Assembly (NCBI GenBank): GCA_026225945.1
Contig: JAMJFZ010000818.1
Location: 7,406,001 to 7,470,000, forward strand
Length of the DNA: 64,000 nucleotides
Reading direction: 5' to 3'
Source of the DNA: Cricetomys ansorgei
Taxonomy: Eukaryota > Chordata > Mammalia > Rodentia > Nesomyidae
How positions within the stretch are numbered: the first letter of the stretch is position 1; each line of letters starts with the position of its first letter. Positions 1 to 10,030 of the stretch are shown one piece after another. The notes under the pieces are model-generated. The model saw only the letters and a program-made list of their open reading frames with translations. It searched no databases and had not been told where the DNA came from. A program made the translations under genes and the position numbers.

Positions 1-282
1 GAAGAGTTCGGTATCAATAAAAACACCTGAGCTCAGGTGCTTGGTGTTCCAGTGTTCAGTCTGGCGCTGGCCAGGAGGTTGGTGGTTCCCTCTGTAGAGG
101 TCTGGAAGAATTTGCACGTATGAGAATGCCTCCTTGTCTTCCTTGCTGGGCTGCCATGGCAGTGTCCTGCTACAGTGTCCTGGATCTGCCAACCTCATTG
201 ATGTCGTTGAAGGTCAGCGGCCCCCTCCCTCTCTGTTGGCTCTCGCCACCCGCCTGTCCACCCAGCAGGTCTTTTGTCTTGA
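1..282. other. unique DNA, nothing recognised
   Basis: No repeat family, conserved-looking island or credible exon is visible. A short frame starting at 134 has no recognisable domain. Confidence 0.5.
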
Positions 283-402
283 GTTTTTGTATCTGAGACA
301 GGGTTTCACTGTGGAACACAGGCTGCCACCAAACTCATGAATTCTCCTGCCTCAGTCTCCCAAGTGCTGGGATAACAGGCCTGTGCCACCATGCTCAACT
401 CC
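283..402 (-). repeat. B1-like SINE, diverged
   Basis: Reads on the minus strand. On the plus strand it shows the reversed B1 pattern: 'GAGACAGGGTTTC' near 294, 'CCTGCCTCAGTCTCCCAAGTG' type text near 350 and 'TGGGATAACAGGCCTGTGCC' near 368. The divergence points to an older copy. Confidence 0.7.
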
Positions 403-545
403 GGTGGGTTTACCTAGAACTGCTGGCTAAAACAAGTCCAACAGGGGACAAGAGACCCCTCAGGTCCAGTCATCAGCGAGTACAAAGGAAATTGCAGGCT
501 GGGGGTTCAGGGACTCTACGAGGAAATCATGAGGGTTGTGGAGCC

Positions 546-606
546 CTGAGGAAGAGGAGAAAGAGGAGGAGGAGGGGGAGGGGGAGGGGGAGGAGGAGGA
601 GAAGAA
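546..606. repeat. GGA/GGGGGA purine tract
   Basis: About 60 bases of almost pure purine built from AGG and GGGGGA units. Adjacent open frames on both strands read this as Arg/Gly or Ser/Pro runs and are not genes. Confidence 0.85.
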
Positions 607-609
607 AGG

Positions 610-1284
610 CCCGAGTCGGTGGGAAGACCCTAGGACACGCAGAGGCTGGCTTCTCAATACTGATAGGTAGGGGTCATGGGAGCAGCCAGGGGAGGGCTGC
701 AGCTCAATTTAGATTGTGTCTAACTCATGACAGTTCACACTGGCCCTGGCTTCCCTATGGGAGGGAACAGAACCCTCAGAGGGCACAGAAACCTGATGGT
801 GTCAATCAAGTGGCCCCAACACCCTCCTATGTAGCCCGCTTGCTTCTCATTGGCCTCAGAGTTTAGTGAGTTTGGTGACGGCGCCCCCCCCCCCACCGTG
901 GCCTCCCTGCAGGCCTGGGGTACCTTGGTTTTAAAGGAAGACCAGGTACAGACATGGAGGGCAGACGTGTGTGTTCCGCAGCTGAAGAAATGAAAGTAGT
1001 CTCTCGGGGTTTAAAATAGCAGGATGGAGAGTTCTAGAAGCCAGAAGTGGGAGATGCTGGAGTTGGAGGAAGGCACTCTGGGAAGGCGCTGTGGGAGATT
1101 ACCTCTGCCACTGTGGGGTGGCTGTCAGAGTTCTTGGCGATGAACTTACCTCCCCAGTTTTCTTTCTACTTGTCCCACTGGGCATCCTTCCCTGGGCCAG
1201 TGTGTCCATGTGTCTCTCTTGTGAGGGTGCCAGCCATGGGCCTGGGGCCCCACCACATACCTGCCAGTCTTGCTGTTAGGGGCA
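610..1284. other. unique DNA, nothing recognised
   Basis: Mixed-composition sequence with one poly-C run of about ten bases near 886. Several overlapping short frames have no family resemblance. Confidence 0.45.
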
Positions 1285-1605
1285 AGATGTGAGTGTGCCC
1301 CTGAGGCTCATGTTTTGAGAGCTTGGTTCCCAGCAGGTGGCACTATTTTGAAGACTGCAGAGTCCTTAGGACTTGGAGCCTGGCCACGGGAAGTAGATCA
1401 CTGGGGGTGGGTCTTGGAAAGTTATAGCCACCCCTGCTTCCTAGTCCAACATGAAGCGAACAGTCTCTGCCCCTCACTCCACCATGATAGATTGGATCCC
1501 TCTGAAACCATGAGCCGAAATCCACTCTTTCACCCTAAAGTTATTTCTGTGTGGTGTTTTGGTCATGAAAAAGCAGTGTCATGAAGTTATTAACAACCTT
1601 GCTTA
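1285..1605 (+). mobile_element. ERVL-MaLR-type solo LTR, diverged
   Basis: The order of segments is typical of a rodent MaLR-type LTR. There is a 'GCTTGGTTCCCAGCAGGTGGCAC' type start, then 'TTTTGAAGACTGCAGAG', a 'GGAAGTAGATCACTGGGGG' block, 'CTGAAACCATGAGCC', and a tail with 'TTTTGGTCATG' before 'AAGTTATTAACAAC'. The same order appears at 55.8 kb (plus) and at 48.8 and 60.6 kb (minus). No internal viral coding sequence is attached. The exact subfamily name is uncertain. Confidence 0.6.
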
Positions 1606-2588
1606 ATTGTACCAGAAAAATACTATTTCCAAGGAAGAGCTTTGGGGTGCAACTCCCTGTGCCTCACGTGGGATTGCAGCGATCCCCCCGTCTAAACCTA
1701 CATTGATTTCATCAAAGCTGGGGAAACTAGAAAATATTCCCATGCTGGCCTGGATTGGCTGCCTCTTGTGGCTTTAGGAAAGGCCCAGTGGGGTGGGGGC
1801 AATGAGAGCTGGTAAATGGCAGCCACTCTGAGCACAAGAGGAATTAGGCTGTGGCAGATGAGAACACTGAATCCGCACCTATGCCGACCAAAGGCTCGGT
1901 GAGCTGGTGCCTTGAGGCACAGAGAAAGACAATGCCAATGGAGGTTAGATGCCAAAGGCTTAGCAGGAAGAAGCCCAGAGGTTCTAGTCTCTTTCTAAAA
2001 ACCTCCTGTTATCTTAGCTAGAGGTCACTTGGGATGTGGAATGCCATGGTGGGATGTGAGACTCAAGGAGTCTCAGCAGCCAGGTTGGTACTGCGAGGGA
2101 TGAGAGGGCCGCTAAGCAGAGACTGGTGGGGCAGGAACAGGGAAGGCTCCCAGGTCTTAGCTGATACCCTGTTCATGTCCCTGAGCCACGAATGAGCTGG
2201 AACTTTCTGCCATACAGACCTCTGGCTTGGAAGGAAAATGAACCCAGAATCCTTTGAGGCACTTGGCTGGAGAATTCTGAAGGTTAGGTTCTGCTGGGTT
2301 CATTCATGTTGTACCACGTTGTCCCGCGTTGTCCCCTCGTAGACTCTGAGCTGCCCAGAGGTGTAGCCCTGACTGGCCGCACAACCCCATGGCCACTTGG
2401 CCCCCCTCTACTCTGTCTAGGAGTCATCCAAACCCTTGACTCCATGAAGCAGGAAGGTTGCAGTTTGGGAACACATTGGCCACGTCCATGCTGTCTGGGG
2501 CAGAGTGGCTGGGCCTCCTCAGTCTGTCTCTCTCTCCTGCCATTTTTTTTCTCTCGTTCTTCTCATCCATTCTAGCTTCTAGAAGGCT
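1606..2588. other. unique DNA, nothing recognised
   Basis: About 1 kb of mixed sequence with no recognised repeat and no convincing exon. It ends at a short direct repeat whose second copy lies beyond the AT-rich island at 3 kb. Confidence 0.45.
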
Positions 2589-2610
2589 CAGTAAGTTCTA
2601 CCTCTTATCT
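2589..2610 (+). repeat. 22-bp direct repeat, copy 1
   Basis: Identical over 22 bases to 3780-3801 (begins CAGTAAGTTC, ends CTTATCT). The sequence after each copy is only loosely similar. Confidence 0.7.
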
Positions 2611-2994
2611 GACTACTACAGAAGACTGAGGTGTTGCTGCTCGCTCCATCCCATTTAGACTTGAACGCTGGGCTGTGGTGAGGGGTGAACCAGGTGGGGA
2701 GGGGTGTTCTCTGCCTCCCAGTAGCTTTTTGTGCTAACCTTTATGTAACCCCCCTCAGTGGGTGAGCTGTCAGGCGGGGACCCTGCACGCTGAGATCACT
2801 GGGGGAGGGGACAGTGCCAACTTTGCTCTGAGGCCTGGCTGGGCTTGGCAAGGCTCCAGGTGACAGCCAGGTAGCTGGCTGTGTGCTCCCTCCCCTGGAA
2901 ATCGGGAGGGAGGGGGGCGAAGAGGGGTGTCCCAGGGGAGGCCCCCACATCACGTGACCCCCATCAGCTGACGGAATAGGATGACTCAGCCGGC

Positions 2995-3180
2995 AGCTGT
3001 CGGCCCCCTAGAAATAATGACAGAAACAATTAGCAACTCAAGCAGTAGCCTTTCCTTAATTATCTCCTCCGAGTTTAATTAACTAGCTAAATTATCAGCA
3101 GTAATGTAGGCATTAATTATGTCAAATTACAGCGTAAAACTCACAAAGTGTGGAAAAACGTCAACTCAGCTAGCCTCACC
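2995..3180. promoter_or_regulatory. AT-rich conserved-element candidate 1a
   Basis: An abrupt AT-rich block inside GC-rich DNA. It carries many homeodomain-type cores: CAATTAG, CTTAATTATC, TTTAATTAACTAG, AAATTATC, GCATTAATTATG and CAAATTACAG. No SINE or LINE signature is present. This composition is typical of deeply conserved developmental enhancers. Conservation itself cannot be checked here, so the role is inferred. Confidence 0.55.
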
Positions 3181-3389
3181 TGCCAAGCCTGGTGGCGGGC
3201 GCCCCGTACCTGCGTGCTTTGACGGGGGGCTGCTGAGCAGGGTCCCTGCCAGTGTCCTGGGGGCCCAGGCAGACGGGGACGAGCATAGGGAACAGGGCAG
3301 CCAGGTCCCTGAGAACCCACGGGGCCACAGCAAAGTCTTGGCTTGAGCAGAAGGGAGGGAGAGGGCACCCTGCTCCTTGGCCAGATGGC

Positions 3390-3550
3390 CAGGATATTGA
3401 ATTATTAAATTATGAATATTAACGCAAATCAGACACAGAAGAGGTAATAATTTTGGTGCCTTAAAGAAATAATTAACATAATTTTGATAAATTACATGAT
3501 AAAGGAATCTCAGAATGGAAGGAGATTTATCTTAATTAATATCTTGGACC
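3390..3550. promoter_or_regulatory. AT-rich conserved-element candidate 1b
   Basis: A second part of the same island, separated by about 200 bases of GC-rich sequence. It has TTGAATTATTAAATTATG, GGTAATAATTTTGG, AATAATTAACATAATTTTG and CTTAATTAATATC. No repeat signature is seen. It probably acts together with the 2995-3180 block if it is an enhancer. Confidence 0.55.
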
Positions 3551-3686
3551 GGCTTTGGAAGGTAAATGGCTCCTGTGGGGACAGGGCAGGTGAACTCAGG
3601 TGGTGATCTGGCCCAGACGTTTCCTGGTGTCATAGAGTTGCCGGAGGGAAGAGATGGGACCTCAGCTGGGCACAGATTCACAGTAG

Positions 3687-3722
3687 CTTCTCAGCTCCGT
3701 GCCTCAGTTTCCTTTTCTTGAA
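3687..3722 (+). repeat. MIR fragment (core)
   Basis: Contains 'GTGCCTCAGTTTCC', the hallmark of the MIR SINE in sense orientation. Only a short piece remains. Confidence 0.5.
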
Positions 3723-3779
3723 GTCTGGCCAGCTTTACAGGGACCCTCTTGGCTATGTAAGATAGTGTGTTATGGCTTC

Positions 3780-3801
3780 CAGTAAGTTCTACCTCTTATC
3801 T
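3780..3801 (+). repeat. 22-bp direct repeat, copy 2
   Basis: Second copy of the 22-base word at 2589-2610. The pair brackets the AT-rich island with a start-to-start distance of 1191 bases. Confidence 0.7.
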
Positions 3802-4949
3802 AACCACTGTAAACGGTACAAGGGCCTCTGTCAGAGATGGGCTGGCTTTGGACAGATCCTTCCTGTGAACATTCTGGTTGTGCCCTGAACACCTAGTTGG
3901 GGCAGCGGGGTCCCCAATAAATAATTTCAGTACTTCATCTCCGCAGGGCCTGAGCTGGGGTTTCTCCTCTCTGGTTCTCAGTTTCCCTCAGGTGCAGGGA
4001 GCTTTGGTTGCTTGGACTTTGAAGATTGCTGGCTGCCCCTCCCCCACCTACCCATAGGTGCCAGCCAGTCCTGTGGGGACATTACCCACAATCATAGGCA
4101 CCTCCAAAATTGGTGGGCTAGACTCCTGCAGTGGGGTTCCCAGGGTTCCCCTAGTCTTGGCTAGTGCCCCCTATTCCGAAACCTGGCTCCCCATGACCTG
4201 AGACCATGGATGTCTAACTGAGAAACTTGCTACCTGGAGGCCCAGGTTCAGTTAAGGCATAGAGAGCCACGAGGGCCCAGAGGCTCTCTCTCCTTTCCCT
4301 CCCTTGATTCATCAACACAGCTTTCAAATAGGCCAGCAGCCTCCTGCCCCTGGGCCTTTGCGCTGGCTGGTTGTGCTGCCTGGGGCCACCATTTAGCTCC
4401 CATGCCACCCTGGTTGTCAGTTTTCCAGTGGCCCTGCTCACTGTGCCCTGGAGTCCCGTCCCCTCTCCTTTTGCTGTCTCCCCTCATCACCTTAGACATT
4501 TGGTTACCGGTTGTCATTGGCTTACCCAGAGCATGAGTCCCATGGACACAGCAGTCCGTCCTGTTGATCTGCTGCTGGGTTTTGGTGCCTGCTAGTCAGT
4601 AGGTCTCAGCAAACTCATGGGTTAACATGATGTCTTCCGTGTTTCATGTCTGGAAGATCTGCCACAGAGCCTCGGCTCTATGCCATAGATCCCTGGGCTC
4701 TGCAAGCCACGTCTCAGCAGCCACACGTAGATACACACATGTGCACACCCTGCCACTGTGCACCGTGTGCCGAAGGCCGTGTCATCTATGTGTGTAACTG
4801 TGTATTTTTCTGTGACAGACACAGGACATCTACCAGGCATATCACACATTTGCTACTCCATACATGATTGTGTGTCACAAGCAACAGAGACCTGGCAGGA
4901 GCCTGGGACTCTCCAGTCCTGCTGTTTGCACACCTGTGAGTACGTATGT
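3802..4949. other. unique DNA, nothing recognised
   Basis: About 1.1 kb without a recognised repeat. Overlapping short frames around 4214-4595 on both strands have no known domain and no clear splice context. Confidence 0.4.
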
Positions 4950-5089
4950 GTGAGACAGGGTGTCTCTGCTGTAACTCTGACTGTCCTGGAACTCGCTCTG
5001 TAGACCAGGCTGGCCTTGAATTCACAGAGATCCACCTGCCTCTGCCTCCTGAGTGCTGGGATTAAAGGCATGCACCACCACCGCTCAGC
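4950..5089 (-). repeat. B1 SINE
   Basis: Clear reversed B1: 'GTAACTCTGACTGTCCTGGAACTC', 'TAGACCAGGCTGGCC', 'AGATCCACCTGCCTCTGCC' and 'GTGCTGGGATTAAAGGCATG' follow in order. Nearly complete and fairly young. Confidence 0.9.
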
Positions 5090-5255
5090 ACTACATGTTT
5101 TTGTATGTGGGCTTTATGGGTGAGAACATATGATATACATATGCATGTGGGTCCCTTCCATCCAGACCCTCGGGCTAATGGTAACAAAATCCTCAGAGGA
5201 ACCAAGTCAGGGCATCTTACAAAACACTGGACCTGGATTCTGCAAGACTGCCAAA

Positions 5256-5489
5256 GTGGAGCCGAGGGGACAGCTCAGCGGGTAAAGTGCTTGCTGCACA
5301 AGCATGAGGACCTGAGTTCAAATCCCCAGAACACATGTAAAGAGCAGGGCCTGGTGATGTACTTCTGTAATCCCAGCTTTGCCGAGGCAGACACAGGAGG
5401 ATGCCAGCCACCCTAGACTACAGGCCAATGAGAGTTCCTGACTCAAAACACAAGGTGAACAGCTTCTGACACCTAGTATTGACCTCTGG

Positions 5490-5492
<3 letters not shown>
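5256..5492 (+). repeat. tRNA-headed composite SINE (B3/B4 class)
   Basis: Starts with a tRNA-like head ('GGACAGCTCAGCGGGTAAAG', then 'GAGTTCAAATCCCC', a B-box-like word). A B1-like middle follows ('CTGTAATCCCAGC') and then the usual 'GACCTCTGG' end leading into a CA tract. Confidence 0.75.

Positions 5493-5524
<32 letters not shown>
5493..5524. repeat. (CA)n microsatellite
   Basis: About 16 CA units at the 3' end of the preceding SINE. This is where such elements usually carry a CA tail. Confidence 0.95.
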
Positions 5525-5525
<1 letters not shown>

Positions 5526-5612
5526 GCACTCATAAATGCATGAATACACACAAGCACTCCCAAGCACTCCAAAGACTTCCAAGGTGACTCATGAAAAGGA
5601 AAGAAAGCCACA

Positions 5613-5806
5613 GGCAGGCTGCGGCTATGGCTCCTTTGGTAGAGAGCTTGCCTAGCGCCTGCAAAGTCTTGGGTTCCAGCCCCATGCCACAAACGCGGAG
5701 TGTAGTACCACCCCTGAGCCCAGCACTTGGGAGGTGGAGGCAGAAGGATCGGGATTTCAAGACCAGTCTGGACCATATAGCAAGACTCCATTTCAAAACC
5801 AAATGA
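5613..5806 (+). repeat. B4-type SINE (ID head, B1 tail)
   Basis: The ID-like head 'TTTGGTAGAGAGCTTGCCTAGC...GGGTTCCAGCCCC' is followed by the B1-like 'CCCAGCACTTGGGAGGTGGAGGCAG' and 'GACCAGTCTGG', then an A-rich end. Confidence 0.8.
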
Positions 5807-5989
5807 AAGCGTGCAAAGGGCTCTGGCTTTTCATCTTGGCGGGGCACGAGCAATGCCTCACTTCTCTGGGTTTGAAAAGTTTCAAACTGTTCAGGAGCAA
5901 GCTGTGCAGGGCCCTGGGTTTCCCTTCGGCCTGGTGCCCTTCAGCTCCGTTCTTCCCATTCCCTTTACAATCCATCCAGCTGTTGTCCT

Positions 5990-6085
5990 GCCTCTCTGAC
6001 GTCATGCAGAGCCTGGCCAATCAAAACTGCTTCCTGTGGCTCCACCCCTGTGACATCACCAGAAACAGGCCAATACTGGGGACTG
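5990..6085. promoter_or_regulatory. CRE / CCAAT / CACCC cluster
   Basis: A perfect CRE palindrome TGACGTCA lies at 5997-6004. After it come CCAAT in 'GGCCAATC' near 6015, 'CTCCACCCC' near 6041, a CRE-like TGACATCA near 6051 and a second CCAAT near 6069, all within about 85 bases. The spacing resembles a proximal promoter or enhancer. No TATA box or transcript evidence is visible. Confidence 0.4.
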
Positions 6086-6511
6086 GTATCCTACAGCTTC
6101 ACCCCCTCCTCCCCCTCGTGGTATCACCCAGGTCCTGGTCACGAAGTCATCAGACCCCCTGCTGGAATGTCTAAGGAGACCCCTGTTTAATAACAAAGTC
6201 CCCACAGCCAGATATGCAATGTTGTGCCTGTGCAGTCTCTGGCCCTTCAGAGTCGGGAGGGGTTGAAGTGAATTGTGTGGAACACTTGGCTCCCTAAGAT
6301 GCTGGAGGACAGTGAGAGCTGATAAAGGGGCAGTAAGACATGGGGACCCCTGGACAGACTCCAGGGGAGGGAGAGCCCCAACAGCTTTCTCTAGAAGGTC
6401 CCTGCTTGTAGGACTGAAGTCCAGGGGATCTGTATGGCTGCAGGCCATTGACCTGGTCTGGGCAGGTGCCTCTCTGAGGAAAGGGTCTTGGAACCCTCCA
6501 GAAACTCAATA

Positions 6512-6570
6512 TCAGTCTCTTCCTACCTCCTGCCTCAGTTTCCCCATCTACATAATGGATCTCAGAGTAA
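6512..6570 (+). repeat. MIR fragment
   Basis: 'CCTGCCTCAGTTTCCCCATCTACATAATGG' type text is the MIR core in sense orientation. Confidence 0.6.
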
Positions 6571-6714
6571 GAATGAGAGGAATCCATTTTCACTAGCAAA
6601 TAATAGCCCTGAATGTAGCCACAGGACAGTATCCTCTCACCAGATGTCAGCCGTCCACCTGCAAACCCACAAACTCATCTGTGCATCCACCCGGCCACTT
6701 GCTCTGCTTTCTAC

Positions 6715-7245
6715 CAACTATTCACCTACTCATCCACCTACCCATCCATCCACCCATCCATCCACCTATCCATCCATTCACCCATCCATCCACCCATCCA
6801 TCCATCCATTCATCCATCCATCCACCTACCTACCCACCCATCTACCCATCCACCCATCTCTCTATCCATCCATCCACCCACTCATCCACCCTCCCACCCA
6901 TCCATTATTTATCCATGCATCTGTAATCTATTATCTATCCATTCACCGATCCAAACATCTATCAATCCATCATCTATCCATTGTCCATTCATCCATCCTT
7001 CCCTCCATCTACCCACCCATCTGCCCATCCATCCATCCATCCATCCGTGCATCCATCTATACATCCATGTATCCATGCATCCATCCACTTGCTCATCTTC
7101 CCCCTATCCATCCACTCACCCACCTGTCTACCTACCCATGTACCCGCCAGTCTATTCATCAATATTCATCTATCCATCCAATCATCCACCAGTCCTCCAT
7201 CCTCCATCCCTCCTCCCTCCCCCATCTCCCTACCTACTCATCAGC
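6715..7245. repeat. TCCA-type tetranucleotide array
   Basis: About 530 bases of CATC/CATCCA/CACC units with many point changes. One strand stays open for 269 codons and reads as Ile-His-Pro-Ser repeats. This is a by-product of the 4-base unit, not a protein gene. Confidence 0.95.
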
Positions 7246-7774
7246 AGCTATGTATGAGTCGCCTGGCATCAGAACACACACACATGCAGGTGTGTGACTA
7301 AGCTCAGCCATCGGACACGCCTGCACCCAGCATAGCAAGGTGTGTAAGTGTGAGCCCACACATCTCTGTGTGTGTACGAACAATGTCAGGCAAATGGTCA
7401 CAGCCTGGAGAGACATCACACTCAGTTGTGGATAGAGCTAACCCCACCCACTTAGAGCAGGGAAAGAGTAGGCTCCACCCCCTGGTTCTGTGGTGACCTG
7501 TGCCCAGCACACCCATGGGTTGGGGTGTGACTGGTGATCCACGTGTTGTGGCCCATCTGCTGTGTACAGCTTTCTGTGATTTTGGGGTGCACGGGGCTCT
7601 CTCCCAGATTCATTGCAGCCTTAAATACCGACTAGAAATGCACCGAGGGGTCCAGCCAAACTGCTCCCTCAGGGGTAGCACAGCCAAGTCCTAGACCCAA
7701 GGATGAAATGTGGCTGATGTTGGAAGCAGGCTTGGGACCCCCCACACCCCCAGTTCTCTGTTCCAGGCCTAGGT
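7246..7774. other. unique DNA, nothing recognised
   Basis: Mixed sequence with a small CA cluster near 7270 and no identified element. Confidence 0.4.
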
Positions 7775-7850
7775 TTTCCAGATGATCACAAGGCTCAAAG
7801 AGGTTAAGCAACTTGCCCAGGCTCACAGAGTCTGTTGGTGGCACTGCCTG
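7775..7850 (-). repeat. MIR fragment
   Basis: 'GAGGTTAAGCAACTTGCCCAGGCTCACAGAG' type text is the MIR core read on the minus strand. Confidence 0.75.
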
Positions 7851-8368
7851 AATGTAAAGGGAGCCGTGTGTAAAGGGGTCCTGAGACGATGTAAATGTGA
7901 GAGCCATGGCAGCAGAGACCTGGGGGCGGTGGGCAGAAGAGGAAAGTGGGGGGAGGCCGAGGCCTGTCCAAGGTCACGCTTGTCAGACTCAGCACCAAGC
8001 CAGGTCCCCGCACGACCGCCCCCCCACCCCCAGTGCAGTCGGCTGAGTTCAGTCCTGCCTCAGTTCTTGGCAGTTGCTCTCAGCAACAGCAGGCTCTTGC
8101 CCGGATCCAGCTGGGTTGGCACCCAGGCCAGCACCATCTGTCCCCTCCCCTCCATTTGAGTTGTCTCCCCACACTGGGTGAGGCCAGAGGGGGGCAGGAA
8201 GGTTGTGAGCAGCAGTAGATGGAAGTGTTAGACTTCCTGCTAGTGACAGCCATAGGTGCTGGGGGACCCCCAGGAGAGACAGGGCCACCCCAGACCCAGC
8301 CCTGCCCCAACTTGGCCCTGTAGAGGCTTCTGTTACCAACACATCCAGGGTTGGTGTGGGAAGAACAT

Positions 8369-8384
8369 GAAAAAAAAAAAAAAA
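8369..8384. repeat. poly-A run
   Basis: About 16 A bases with no SINE body attached directly upstream. Confidence 0.7.
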
Positions 8385-8414
8385 GACATCGTGGCTTCTA
8401 CCCCATCCATACAC

Positions 8415-8460
8415 AGTGCAGATGGGGAAACTGAGGCACACTGTCTAGAACTTTCGGAAT
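8415..8460 (-). repeat. MIR fragment
   Basis: 'AGATGGGGAAACTGAGGCAC' is the antisense MIR core. Confidence 0.6.
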
Positions 8461-8900
8461 GCCATTCAACAGGGTTGCAATCACAACCTGGTGCTCTGGG
8501 ACCACCCACTCTGTTCATTGTCCTTTGATCTTCTATTATCTGAGGTTCTTAACAGCTCTCCCCTACACGCTCAGACTTGGAAGACACTTGGGACAGCTCA
8601 GGACCTTGGGCATTGAGACCGGTCTGTGCCACAGCCTGGATACTGAAAAGGGTATGAGGTTGGCATAGGCTTAACATTGTAAATAATTAACTAACTGGTG
8701 GGTGGTAGGTCAGACCGCAGCTGGGTGGCAGTGCGAACCCATTTGGTTGCTTCCAACTGAGGTCATCTTAAGCTACCTTTTATCGCCTCGCCTTCTTCAT
8801 CTGTAAAATAGAGTCAAAGAATGAGTGGCTCAGTGACACACTGATGCCTTACGTTGGCAGCCATCCTTAGGTTTGGGTGATAGCCCCCAAATTCAGCCCG
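8461..8900. other. mostly unique DNA with a possible MIR relic
   Basis: 'TTCATCTGTAAAATAGAG' near 8795 hints at another MIR fragment, and 'GTAAATAATTAACTAACTGG' near 8679 is a short AT-rich patch. Nothing else is recognised. Confidence 0.35.
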
Positions 8901-8917
8901 CTGAGCGCCCCCAAGCG

Positions 8918-8938
8918 CGGCCAGCAGGTGGCGCTGCG
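8918..8938 (+). promoter_or_regulatory. CTCF-type binding site candidate
   Basis: CCAGCAGGTGGCGCT at 8921-8935 matches the CTCF core (CCASYAGRKGGCRS) at every defined position and sits in locally CpG-rich sequence. Known CTCF sites of this quality often mark insulators or loop anchors. Occupancy cannot be seen from sequence. Confidence 0.6.
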
Positions 8939-8939
8939 G

Positions 8940-9655
8940 CGTTTCCAAGAGCGTGGGCCTCTGCCCGGGTGGTGGCCCTGCAGGAGTTCCAGAGGCGGTG
9001 AAACTGGCTCTCTCCTCTAAGGCACTCACCTGCGGGGCGCATGCATGACGGTTCAGGGGCACCTGGCTGAGCCACCCTGAGGACCTGCTTCAGGCTACTG
9101 TGGCATGCCTTATCTGGGGGCACGCCTGCTTCAGGAGGCACCAGGAGGAGCTGCATGCTTGCCCTGAGAGGTCTAGCAGGAGGGCACTGGCTGGCTTGTC
9201 CACAGATGAGGACCACAGGGTACTGGAATAGCTGGCTCAAGCAGTGACATCAGGAGGTACACAGTGCCGTTACTTCCTGTGACTAAGTCAGAGGGGCGGA
9301 CGCTTGCCTAGGTACTGGAGAGCTGGTGGCCCCAGACCGAAAGACTCTGGATCTTGGCCTCTCTTAGTCCCTCTGGGGATAAGTGATTTCTTCCTAAGGG
9401 GTGTAGGGTGGGGCCTGGAGGGCCAGGGAAGAGCCCAGAACTGCCCCATTGCATGCAGGGAGGCGAACCCATCCCTCGGCCTTATTGTCTCTATTTGTCC
9501 ACTGGGGTGGCAGATTACCTTGCCTTTCCCCGAGGACAGATGGCAGACTCTGTCCCTGTGTCGTTATCTGACTAGACTGAGCCCAGTCTGGTTCTCCTTA
9601 CTTCACAGGCAGGCTCTACACAACTCCACCAAAGGAGAGGGTCCTCCCACAGCCC
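8940..9655. other. GC-rich unique DNA
   Basis: A minus-strand frame at 8893-9240 and a plus-strand frame from 9304 run through this stretch. Neither shows a known domain, so no exon is called. Confidence 0.4.
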
Positions 9656-9658
9656 GGG

Positions 9659-9740
9659 ACGGCCCCGCCCACTGCAGGGATAGCCCCACCCACTTCACAG
9701 GACAGCCCCACCCACAGCAGAGGACAGCCCCTCCCAGCAC
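9659..9740 (+). repeat. short 21-22 bp tandem repeat with GC/CACCC boxes
   Basis: Four diverged units carry CCCCGCCC (9663), CCCCACCC (9684), CCCCACCC (9706) and CCCCTCCC (9728), spaced 21, 22 and 22 bases. Each is a plausible SP/KLF site, placed about two helical turns apart. Confidence 0.6.
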
Positions 9741-9914
9741 TCTGAGAAAGCCTGGGCTTGCAAGGCCAGTTGGCACTGGCCTGGAGTTGCTGAGTGTGCA
9801 GCCTGAGCGCACCCCAAGTGTGCAGAGGGGACGGCGGCCGGGAAAAGAGCCGCGTGTGTGCGCGCAGCAGCTGGGTGTGTGCAGGGGACTGTTGGAGCAC
9901 CCGGCTCCGCAGCA

Positions 9915-10030
9915 ACGCTCCTTAATTAGATTCTGGGAACCAGACACACAAACAAAAGATATTAATATCAAGCGGCGCCGCATCAATCGCAGTTTACACA
10001 GATCAGAGAGCGGTTTGGGCGCAAAGAGGT
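9915..10030. promoter_or_regulatory. conserved-element candidate 2
   Basis: Contains CTTAATTAG, the SOX-like ACAAAAG, the perfect 12-base palindrome GATATTAATATC at 9958-9969, and the PBX-like ATCAATC, close to CpG-rich words such as GCGGCGCCGC. No repeat signature. The mix of homeodomain and SOX words suggests an enhancer, by inference. Confidence 0.5.

Noticed and set aside
6488..7297. 269-codon plus-strand open frame rich in His-Pro-Ser-Ile
   Set aside because: It is the TCCA-type array read as codons; a 4-base unit free of stops stays open in several phases. No unique domain is attached.
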